Assembly (NCBI RefSeq): GCF_030409235.1
Contig: NZ_JAUFPO010000006.1
Coordinates: forward strand, 248,001-312,000
Source: Halomonas almeriensis
Lineage (GTDB): Bacteria > Pseudomonadota > Gammaproteobacteria > Pseudomonadales > Halomonadaceae
Reading direction: 5' to 3'
DNA: 64,000 nt
The notes beneath the pieces are model-generated. The model had not been told where the DNA came from and ran no database searches. It saw nothing but the letters and a program-made list of their open reading frames with translations. Positions 46,402 through 54,800 of this stretch are shown piece by piece. Position numbers and translations under genes: made by a program. Positions within the stretch are counted from its first letter, which is position 1; each line of letters opens with the position of its first letter.

Positions 46402-47628
46402 TCAGAATGGGATGTCGTCATCAAAGTCACCAAAGGGCGAACGCGAGTTGCTTTGAGAACGCCTTGACTGCCCGGTGCCAGACAGCAGGCCAAGAAGCTG
46501 CTGCGGGCTTTCCAGACATTCTTCGATGCCGAAAACTTTCCATCCATTCTGTCTGGCGTGTTCGAGATCTTCCTCACTAATGGCGACACCGACTCGTGTG
46601 CCCGACCAGGCCAACTCGAGGTTGGCGACGATATTGTTGTCCGGTGCCTGAATATCCACTCCCACCTCGGGGATCGGTGCTCGGAGTGACTGGAGCTGGG
46701 GAATCAGGCCGTTGAGGCCAGGGTCCGCCAGGTCGAGCACTTCCTTCCAACTGTGGGTGTTGGCGCATGACTGCTGTTGTCGCAAGTGGGCAATAAGCTG
46801 ACGGTCTTCATGGGAGACCACCATGTGATCATGCCCGGGCTGTTTGCTGTGACAGTCCGCGCACAACGCGCGCAGGTTCTGCCAACGGTTATCGTCGCGC
46901 TGCCGGTTGATGTGATGCACGTGCAACAACTGCGGGTAGCGTTCCAGCTCGACATCACATTCCTGGCAAGTGTAGCGCTGACTTTGCCGATACTGTCGGG
47001 AAATGTCCGGCCAGTCCTGGCTGTAGCCTTTTTCCACGTGAGAGAGGGGCTCCGGGGCCGGATGACTCGGGAAGAAGGACTCGTAGTGTTGGAAAAATTC
47101 CTCGAATGAGAAGTGGGTATGCGCCGCGGCATTACCAGGGCGAGAGAAGCCCTTGTAGTTAATCTTGGTCAGACAGAACTTGCATACCTTGAGCGGCACC
47201 TTGACCTCATGGTTCGGCTGCTGACGAGAATGGATGCGAAATTCCCCGCCTTGATCCTGGATGCCGATGTAACGCTTAAAGAAGCCGGAGCGTTTCATTT
47301 CTTCCAGGTGCTTGCACCAGGCCACATGGACTTTGTTGCCTGAAGAAGGGTACTGAATAGCTTGCTCAAAACGGTTCTGGGGGTGCCCGGGCATATACAA
47401 CAGAATCTGTTGGCCTCGGAATTCAAGCAAGCCGTCCCGAGACTGCACCTCCCGCATTTTTTCAGGCGCGAAGACCTCTCCACCTGGGGGCACTGCGGGT
47501 GGCTTTGGTACTCTATCTTGAGTCGCTTGTTCACGGGATGTAGAAGTGGTGAGAGTCAGCCCCTTGAGCGGACGACCAATCCGGCTGACAGCTGCCATCA
47601 GGGCGCTGAAGTCCAGATCCAGCTTCAT
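46402..47628 (-). CDS. zorE: ZorE, HNH endonuclease of Zorya type II
   Basis: A 408-residue protein with an HNH nuclease domain at about residues 218-265. Zinc-holding cysteines are Cys221/Cys224 and Cys256/Cys259. The catalytic set is His238-His239, Asn251 and His260 (HVHHINRQRDDNRWQNLRALC). A further CxxC pair (VCKFC, near 148) precedes it. The N-terminal part is basic and the C-terminus is acidic. The start overlaps the zorB stop by 4 bases. ZorE is the nuclease effector that defines Zorya type II; it is thought to act on invading DNA while ZorAB senses infection at the envelope. The assignment rests on the HNH domain plus the zorA-zorB context. Confidence 0.86.
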   Translation of the reverse strand: MKLDLDFSALMAAVSRIGRPLKGLTLTTSTSREQATQDRVPKPPAVPPGGEVFAPEKMREVQSRDGLLEFRGQQILLYMPGHPQNRFEQAIQYPSSGNKVHVAWCKHLEEMKRSGFFKRYIGIQDQGGEFRIHSRQQPNHEVKVPLKVCKFCLTKINYKGFSRPGNAAAHTHFSFEEFFQHYESFFPSHPAPEPLSHVEKGYSQDWPDISRQYRQSQRYTCQECDVELERYPQLLHVHHINRQRDDNRWQNLRALCADCHSKQPGHDHMVVSHEDRQLIAHLRQQQSCANTHSWKEVLDLADPGLNGLIPQLQSLRAPIPEVGVDIQAPDNNIVANLELAWSGTRVGVAISEEDLEHARQNGWKVFGIEECLESPQQLLGLLSGTGQSRRSQSNSRSPFGDFDDDIPF

Positions 47629-48350
47629 GCATCAACCTCGGAAAGGATCTCACCAATCTGACTCTCGGCATTGGTCTGAATACGGAAGCTGACGCGGCGT
47701 GAAGCTTCGTGGTCTTCCTGGCCACTGCCATCCGGCATTGGCTGGGATGAAGAAAGGCCGACAGCGGCAGTGTTGGATTTGACCCACTGCTTGCGGGATT
47801 GGGTCGCCGGTAGTTGGTACAGGTAACGCAGTACCGAGCGCGTTCGGTCCTGAGATAACCGCATGTTCAGGAAGTATGCCTGATCCTCACTGACGCTATT
47901 ATTCCAGACGCTGGAGGTATGGCCCTCGATACGGGTTTCTTCAATCGCATCCTGGAAAGGTGCCAATACCTCCAGGTAACGCGGGTAAAAATCGCTCAGG
48001 ATGTTTTCAAAGCGGGGCTGCAGTGCGGCCGAGCCACGTCCGAACAGCACCTCCGGCGCGGTAAAGGTCAGAGCCAATGAGTCCGAGTCGATTTTGGCCT
48101 GCCAGGCATCCAGGTCATCGGCGAACTCGTCCATCAAGGCGTTATAGATGGCTACTTGGGTTTCCTGATACGCCTCGGCCACTTGCGTCACGCGATCCCG
48201 TTCCTGCAGGGCATGGCGCATCAGGGCAATGGAAATCAACAGAAAGACCATCATCAGGCCGGCCATCAGATCCGATACGCTCAGCCAGTGGTGTTCATCC
48301 TCGTTGCCGGCCGCGTTACCGCGTCCAAACAGTGACTGCATGCGACTCAT
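47625..48350 (-). CDS. zorB: ZorB, MotB/OmpA-like stator subunit of Zorya
   Basis: A 241-residue protein with one membrane helix (DLMAGLMMVFLLISIALM) and a C-terminal OmpA/MotB peptidoglycan-binding domain (RIEGHTSSVWNN...NMRLSQDRTRSVLRYL). Asp27 at the start of the helix corresponds to the proton-carrying aspartate of MotB-type stators. With ZorA it forms a proton-driven rotary complex anchored to the cell wall, which senses phage and relays the signal through the ZorA tail. It overlaps zorA and zorE by 4 bases each. Length matches known ZorB (about 245). Confidence 0.92.
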   Translation of the reverse strand: MSRMQSLFGRGNAAGNEDEHHWLSVSDLMAGLMMVFLLISIALMRHALQERDRVTQVAEAYQETQVAIYNALMDEFADDLDAWQAKIDSDSLALTFTAPEVLFGRGSAALQPRFENILSDFYPRYLEVLAPFQDAIEETRIEGHTSSVWNNSVSEDQAYFLNMRLSQDRTRSVLRYLYQLPATQSRKQWVKSNTAAVGLSSSQPMPDGSGQEDHEASRRVSFRIQTNAESQIGEILSEVDA

Positions 48351-50008
48351 CGAAACGGCTCCCGGTCAGCGGATTGGACGACCTGCTGCATCTGATCGGT
48401 GAGTTGCTTGTAATCCTGAGTGAATCGTCCCGTAATCTGCGCCAACTGGTCACCCATCTGCTGCAGGGCCTTGGTCAGCTCCTGCTGCATTTCCGAATCC
48501 AGCTGAGTGAACTGCTTGTTCACCGATTCACCGGTCTTTTCTGCCGCCTGCTGCATGGCAGCCTCAACCTTTTGATAGGTACTGCTGAGGTCGCGCTGAT
48601 ACTGTTCGCTGGCCGATTCGAGCGCTTGCCGGTGTTGCTTTTGCAGGCTGTCGATCATTTCCTGAACCTGTGCCTGGGACTGACGCAATTGCTGGTTGGT
48701 CTGCTCTCCGGCGTCTTTCAAGGTGGTGGTAATCTGTTCCGACTGCTCTGCAATATGGTCAGAGGTGCTCTGCAAGGATTCATGCACCCGGCTATAGCGC
48801 TCATTCAGCCCAGTGGCACCCTCGATCATTTCCTGATTGATGCGTGCACTGCCCTGAATCATTTCATCCTTGAGGCTTGTGCTGCCTTCTGAAAGCTGTT
48901 GGGCCGCACTCTGCGCCGCTTGGCTGACATCATTTACGGTGGACTCGACCTGTGAGCGGATCTCCGGCACGGCCTCCACGGCGCGGTTGCGCATCTCCTG
49001 GAAGGCGGCCAGATGAGATTCCAGCTCATTGATCTGGTGTTGGGCCGTATTCAACAGGGTCTCGAGCCCCTGCATGGCCTCGGGAATGGCATCGGCCTTT
49101 TCGCTGATGGCCGACACACTGGATTCGGTCTGGGTGATGGCCGTTACGCCCTGGGCGTATTGATCGCGCATTTCTTCAAGCTGCTGGCGATAGTTCTCCT
49201 GCCAATCGACCAGCGACTTCACGGAAGCATCCAACGCCTTGAAGTTTTCGCCGAACTGTTCGGTCAACTGGTTGTTGAAGTCCTGGATGACCTCCTTGAG
49301 AGCATTGATAACCTGCTCGGTGGCGGATTTTGACATCATCTCGGCAAAATCCTGCATCTGCTTCGAGAGCTCGGTAGAGAATTCATCGAATCGCTGCTGC
49401 TGGGCCTTGGCGTGCTGTTCCAGCTTTTCGGCAGCTTCGGCCTGACGTGCCGCTTCGCGAGCCATGGCCTTGTGATTGTCATCCTGATTCTGTCGCAACA
49501 TGCGAATCTGACCAGTCAGAGTGTCGCTGTCGTCGCCGGCAATCGCCTGATGCAACTGTGCGAGGTTGTCGTTCTGTTCACGCATCAGTTGGTGAATATG
49601 TTCCGGGCCGATCTCATCGGGACCGCTGGCAACATCGGTTTTGGGTTGAAGCCAGGGCAGGCTGGTGATCAGCTTGTAGAAGATGGTCATGGCCATGCCA
49701 AACAGGCTGGTCATGAAAGCGGTTTGCAAGCCGCCAAGCAATTGGCTGATGTTGTCATCGATGTTGTCGGTATCGAAATGAAGCAAGCCAATCACGATAC
49801 CAATGAAGGTACCCAAGATCCCAAGCGAGGTTAGCAGATTGGGCGTGTAGTGAGTGAAGCTACGATACCTGTCCTTTTTATATAAAAATAAAGATAAAAG
49901 GAAGAAAAGAGTGATTGTTGCTAAAAAAAATGTGGTGACATGGTCCGCTTTAGTGCTAGCCAGTAAGCTCTCAAGAAAGGATGGGAAGATGACGATTTTT
50001 TCGAGCAT
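48347..50008 (-). CDS. zorA: ZorA, MotA-like channel with a long cytoplasmic tail (Zorya)
   Basis: A 553-residue protein. Three hydrophobic segments (about 25-42, 57-79, 94-112) include the MotA/TolQ/ExbB motif SLGILGTFIGIVIGL. About 400 residues of nearly uninterrupted coiled coil follow, rich in Gln, Glu and Ala. This is the ZorA architecture: a pentameric proton channel with a long intracellular tail that turns with the motor and recruits the nuclease effector. The first 60 codons and upstream region are more AT-rich than the tail. Start ATG at 50008; the AT-rich MORN-like gene ends 28 bases upstream. The zorA-zorB-zorE order with overlaps marks a complete Zorya type II operon. Confidence 0.92.
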   Translation of the reverse strand: MLEKIVIFPSFLESLLASTKADHVTTFFLATITLFFLLSLFLYKKDRYRSFTHYTPNLLTSLGILGTFIGIVIGLLHFDTDNIDDNISQLLGGLQTAFMTSLFGMAMTIFYKLITSLPWLQPKTDVASGPDEIGPEHIHQLMREQNDNLAQLHQAIAGDDSDTLTGQIRMLRQNQDDNHKAMAREAARQAEAAEKLEQHAKAQQQRFDEFSTELSKQMQDFAEMMSKSATEQVINALKEVIQDFNNQLTEQFGENFKALDASVKSLVDWQENYRQQLEEMRDQYAQGVTAITQTESSVSAISEKADAIPEAMQGLETLLNTAQHQINELESHLAAFQEMRNRAVEAVPEIRSQVESTVNDVSQAAQSAAQQLSEGSTSLKDEMIQGSARINQEMIEGATGLNERYSRVHESLQSTSDHIAEQSEQITTTLKDAGEQTNQQLRQSQAQVQEMIDSLQKQHRQALESASEQYQRDLSSTYQKVEAAMQQAAEKTGESVNKQFTQLDSEMQQELTKALQQMGDQLAQITGRFTQDYKQLTDQMQQVVQSADREPFR

Positions 50009-50036
50009 TATAAGTGATATCCTGTCTTTTAGGGTG

Positions 50037-51119
50037 CTAGCTTGGTGGGTTCAAGATGTAATTTGAGGTTTCCTCAAGAAAATCCATGCACTCATGAAGT
50101 ATCCTGTTCATTTCCTGAGCCTCTTCTTGTTTGGTCTGGCTTTTTCTGTAACGTAGCAGAAATTTAATAATGGAGGGGCGAAACATCAGGAAAAATATTT
50201 TGATTTTACTGGGTTTTGTTTTTCCTTTTTTCTTTATGGTTGTTAGATGGGCTCCGTTTTCCTCAAAAATAGAGATTGTCTGTATGTTGTTTTGAATAAT
50301 AATTTTTGAGTGTGTGTTGCCGTTTGCGTAATAGTTATGCTGTTCTATTTTTTCTGGTCTGTTGGTTGGTTTTTGGTGGATGGTGATTTTAGAGAGCATG
50401 ATGCCTTGAGCATCCCAATAGCGTGATATGCCATCCACTCTGTTCATGCAGAAGTTTGTTTCAGCCATTTTCTGGGAGTTTTCATGCCACTGTTCCAGGA
50501 CGCCATGCGGCTTTCCATCATATTTATGAATTTTTTTGTATAGGTTTCCGGAAGAATAGTATGTAACGTCTTGCGTATACCGGAGTTTCTGCAGGCGTTC
50601 TATTTCCGCAGATGTTGAAGAGAGAATCTTGGAAGCATGTGATGCATCTGATGAGAGGCTGTTTTTTTCTGCGAGGTCTCGCATTGTTTTTGCGTTTTTT
50701 TGTATTTTTTCCAAGTGCTTAATTTTTTCTATTGCAAGATCGAAGCTCTTTTCGAAAGAAATTATTTGATTTTGATTTATTAAGTTCTTGAGGTTTTGTA
50801 TAGTTCTTATTTCAGACTTTTCTATTAGTTTTTCTTTTTTTTCTCTGAATGAGGTTTTTTCGGGTTCGGGTACTGCTGATATAACTCTTTCGTAAGAGTC
50901 GATAAGCTCGTGACGTTTTTCTTGGAGTTCACTGTCGTTTTCAGGATGCCCTTCAAGGGTGGCTATGTTTCTTTCAAGCTTCCGGACATTCGTTTTCAAG
51001 ACCCCTTGATGACTTATTTCTTCAAGCTCCTCCATTGCTCCATTAAGTATTTGGCCAAAGCTGTTGAGTGCCTTGCCACTTGTTTTTAATGATTTTCCAA
51101 CGTTTTTGAAGAAAGGCAT
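50037..51119 (-). CDS. AT-rich coiled-coil protein with MORN/YwqK-like repeats
   Basis: A 360-residue protein; the ATG at 51119 is preferred to an upstream TTG, but neither has a good ribosome site. Residues about 20-190 are charged helices and coiled coil. Residues about 190-280 contain MORN-2/YwqK-type strands (YYSSGNLYKKIHKYDGKPHG, then WDAQGIM and YYANGNTHSK). A basic segment with a possible membrane-associated helix follows (KIKIFFLMFRPSIIKFLL). Base composition is strikingly AT-rich compared with every neighbour, pointing to recent acquisition. It stands just upstream of zorA within the same transcription direction. The function is unknown; YwqK-like repeats occur in antitoxin-like and phage-associated proteins. 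Confidence 0.75.
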   Translation of the reverse strand: MPFFKNVGKSLKTSGKALNSFGQILNGAMEELEEISHQGVLKTNVRKLERNIATLEGHPENDSELQEKRHELIDSYERVISAVPEPEKTSFREKKEKLIEKSEIRTIQNLKNLINQNQIISFEKSFDLAIEKIKHLEKIQKNAKTMRDLAEKNSLSSDASHASKILSSTSAEIERLQKLRYTQDVTYYSSGNLYKKIHKYDGKPHGVLEQWHENSQKMAETNFCMNRVDGISRYWDAQGIMLSKITIHQKPTNRPEKIEQHNYYANGNTHSKIIIQNNIQTISIFEENGAHLTTIKKKGKTKPSKIKIFFLMFRPSIIKFLLRYRKSQTKQEEAQEMNRILHECMDFLEETSNYILNPPS

Positions 51120-51221
51120 GGCACTGTACTTTTCAGAATGAGAAATGGAGTGAACTTGATAACTCAAACACCTCAGGTGTCACCTGCCGGTGGCACCTGA
51201 GATACTGGTTGGCCAGGCTGC

Positions 51222-51734
51222 TTACAGCTTGCCGAGGTACTGCATGTCCTGACGCATTTCCTGCGGGACATCCTCGATCAATACAACCGAGATTTCCTGC
51301 GCACCATCTTCTGTAGTGGCGACGCTCTCATCCAGGCTGGCGTTGATGGTGTCAGGGCTGAGGTTGTACATGGCACCGGTCAGCGGGTCCACGATGAGCC
51401 AGCCGATCAGGCCGCCAAAGATCAGGTTGCCACCCACATACCAACCGTTGGGTGTGGAGTTGATCATCATGGTGCGGTCTTCATAACCGTCCTTGCTGAT
51501 CTCCACATTGTACGATTTGCCACCAAAGTAGGAGCCATCAGCCTTGCGAAGTTGAACCGTGGTAGGCGTGGAGCCGGAGTGCACGCGCTGGCTCTTCTCA
51601 TCGGTAATGAGAACTTCGGCGTTGCTGGGTGTGCTATTGATGGTGACCGTTTGCTCCTTTTCACCAACGATGCTGGCGCAACCCGTCATCATGGTCAGCG
51701 TGGCGATGGCGGCGGTGATCTTCAACAGTTTCAT
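51222..51734 (-). CDS. PEGA-domain lipoprotein
   Basis: A 170-residue lipoprotein precursor. The start at 51734 has AAGGAT upstream and opens a signal peptide ending in the lipobox LTMMTGC (Cys19). A PEGA-like domain follows (TVTINSTPSNAEVLITD...STPTTVQLRK...YNVEISKDGYEDR). Then a glycine-rich hydrophobic hairpin (GGNLIFGGLIGWLIVDPLTGAMY) occurs. Such lipoproteins are usually cell-envelope accessory proteins. Its place between the methylase and zorA genes, with an envelope-anchored ZorAB complex downstream, makes a role in the periplasmic side of sensing conceivable but unproven. Confidence 0.84.
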   Translation of the reverse strand: MKLLKITAAIATLTMMTGCASIVGEKEQTVTINSTPSNAEVLITDEKSQRVHSGSTPTTVQLRKADGSYFGGKSYNVEISKDGYEDRTMMINSTPNGWYVGGNLIFGGLIGWLIVDPLTGAMYNLSPDTINASLDESVATTEDGAQEISVVLIEDVPQEMRQDMQYLGKL

Positions 51735-51864
51735 AATGATCCTTGTAACCCTTGCGTATTGGTTTTGCGCTTTAAGCCAAGTTTTTACTGGCTTATAAAT
51801 TGTTTCATATTTATTTGCTGTCGCCAATATGCGACGGCTGTATTTTTCATTCTTTTGTTACTTC

Positions 51865-54800
51865 TTATGTGCCTTCCTCAGAGGGCTCCTCAAAAAACGA
51901 CCATGCCTGTTCGTAGTCCTTCTCCCGGTCGGGGCGGGTGAAGGGGGCGTGGTATTCGATGGTGGTTTCCCAGGGGCCTCCGGGGAGGGTGTCGTCGAGG
52001 TAGGTCTTGCGGACGACGCCTGCCTGCATGTCTTTCACGTCTTCCCAGCCGAGGGCGATGCCGTACTGATTTGAAGAGCCGGTCCGCTCAGGTGACTCGA
52101 TGGAGTAGTGGATGTCCTGGTCGAGTTCCTTCTTGTTGGCCTTGCGCGGCAGGCCGACGCCGGCGAGGCCCTTGCTGGGGGTGAAGATGATGCGGCCGCG
52201 GGCGTCGTACCAGGTGTCGGCTTCGTACTGGCGCATGACGGAGAACTGGACGCGATAAATCGTCTTGAGTTCTTCCAACGTAATGCCCAGCGCCTGGGCG
52301 ACCAGCACATCGATTTCCACCAGTGCCTGGCGGCGGGTGTGGTCATTGCGCAGGGCGCAATGGCGCTGCCATTCCGGCGTCAGATTGGCGAAGAAGTCGT
52401 GATCGAGTAGCGGACTATCTCTGGCCCATTGGGCCTGGCGGAAGTCATCCTGCCAGCAGGAGTGCCAGAGGTCTGCGTAATGGTTGGTCACGCATGTCAA
52501 CGTTAGAACTCGGTTTGCCAGAGCTGCTGACTCTATGTATGGGAAAGATCTTAATGTTGACTCATAGACGTCGGCTTTACCCGTTGTCTTAAGGAAGAAG
52601 TCGGCGACTATTGAATAGCAAGAAGCCGCGAAAGCAATTGCCTTGTTTGGGTCTTTAAACGTCGTGGATAGCACAGGGTGAATATGTGCTGTCCCGGGTG
52701 GAACAATGGCGCCGATTAAAGACCTTTCTGAGGAAGCCCCGAACATACGCCGATTTACCCAGCGATAATACTCGGTCACTTTCCGGGGCTGGCTTTCGCC
52801 TTCCTCGATCCAGCTGACGCGGGGGGTGCGGGCGGCGTAGGTGTCGGGGTCGCAGGCCGGGACGTAGTTGGTGCGCGGCAGGTAGTCGTCGGGCAGGCGT
52901 TCCAGGTCGAGGACGTCGTAGTGGCTGTTGCCGGTGCAGACGGCGCGCGGTGTCTTGTAGAACGGCGAGCCGACGAAGAAGTGCGGGCCGCTGAGAATCC
53001 ATTGGTCGGCGCTATCCGGGAACTGGGTGCTACGCTGCATGGTGCCGTCCTGCTGGGCGTTGACCTCGTTCCAGTGCTGGGTGGAATAGTAGTCACCTCC
53101 AAGGTCCCCAAGTCGCGTGGGTTGGGCGGCGAAGCGTTTCAAAACGTTGAGCAACTGGCGGGCATGCAGAGCGGGGAGGCGTGCCTGCAACGGCGGTGTG
53201 CCGTCTTCATCGTAGAGGGTGGCGAAGAGTTGCAACGTTTTGGTATCCACCTCGATCAAGCGGTCGCGATGGCCATCAGTGTTCCAGGTGATACGGGGTT
53301 TGCCGTTGATCTCGACTTCTTCCTTGATGCCGGGCACGGTGCCTTCGCCATTGTGGGTAAAGCAGGCATCGATGGTCTTCGGCGCGAAGAGGTTGGCCAT
53401 GTGCACAAAACCGGCTTCCTGCTCGGGGCCATAAATATTGATGCTGTACATGGTGGCGTGGTGGACCTCGGCAAATAGCCGCATTTCATTGTGGAACTGA
53501 AAATGCGCCCTTAACCGCCGATAGACCGCCTCACGGAAGCTGCCGCCCTTGGGATCGTCGTAGATGCCCTCGGGGTGAAGATAGCCAGCTACGCCCTGTT
53601 CGCTGCCCAGGCGCCAGGCGGTGGGCAGGAAGCACTTGTAGAGGTTGGCTTTCTGACCGGCGAGCAGCGGGTAGTTGGCGGCGCTGTTGAGAAAGGCCTG
53701 GGTGCCTTCGCTTTCCTCGTATTCGCGCCGCCAGGCGTCGCGCAGGCCCGGGTGGTCGTGAAAGGCCTGTTCGCGCAGGGTGGCGAGCTGACTGGCGGAA
53801 GTCTTGCGCAGGGCGAAGGCGGGCTGGTGGTCGCCCATGATGCCGCCTTCCTGCCATTCCACCTTGAGCCAGGGCGGGTTACCCAGCACCAGGTCGAAGC
53901 CGCGGCGGCCGCTGACGGCGCCGGAGAATACGTCGGCGTATTCCAGCTCCCAGTGAAAGAAGCGGCGCTGCTCGGCCAGCTCGTCGGCGAGCTTGAGGCG
54001 CGGGCAGGCGCGGAACAGGGTGGCGAGCTTGACCACGCCGAAGCGGTCGACGAAGCGTTGGCCTTCCTCGGTGCCCTCGGGCTCCTGCTGGAAGAGGTCG
54101 GGGATGTCGTGGCTGGGGCCGGCGCCGATGGTGTCGCCGAGCAGCAGGGTTTCCAGGTCCCACAGCCATTCCTCGCGGCTGGGCAGCTCCTCGGCGCGGT
54201 CGATGGGCCAGAACCACAGCGCGCACCAGTAGTCCATGGCCAGCTTGAGGCGGCGGTAGGCCGGGGCGCTCTCCTGGTAGCGCTGGGTCAGCGAGGCTTC
54301 CATGGCGTCCTTGAAAGCCAGGCTGGTGGGCTCGCCGCTGGCCTCGCGGCCATAGATGGGGTAGGGGTCGCTGGTGCGGGTGCGAATGCGCGCCAGTTCG
54401 CGGGCGTGTTCCACCCACAGCGCCTCGACCTGCTGACTCAGGCGTTCCAGGCGCTGACGTTCCTCGGCATTGAAGGGCGCGGTAAAGGCCTTCTTCCAGC
54501 GCTTGATGGTGGCCAGTTCATCGCCGAAGAGCTGCTTGGCGACCTTGTCGGTGTAGTCGGCCATACCGGTGAAAGGCAGCAGAAAGTGCCAGATTCGGCT
54601 TTCTTCCAACCCTTGAGTGGGCGCCAGGCCATCACCTGGTGGCGCGGCGCTCGCCTGCTGCGCATCGCGCGCCGCGTGCTGGCCATTGCTCGAAGACGAA
54701 TTGGCTATTTCGGCCTTTTCCTCTGCAGTCTTGTGCTCGTCGTTCGAAACGACCAGTGGCACGGCGTCGCCGGCGCGGTTGAGCCAGGCGGCGGGGTCCT

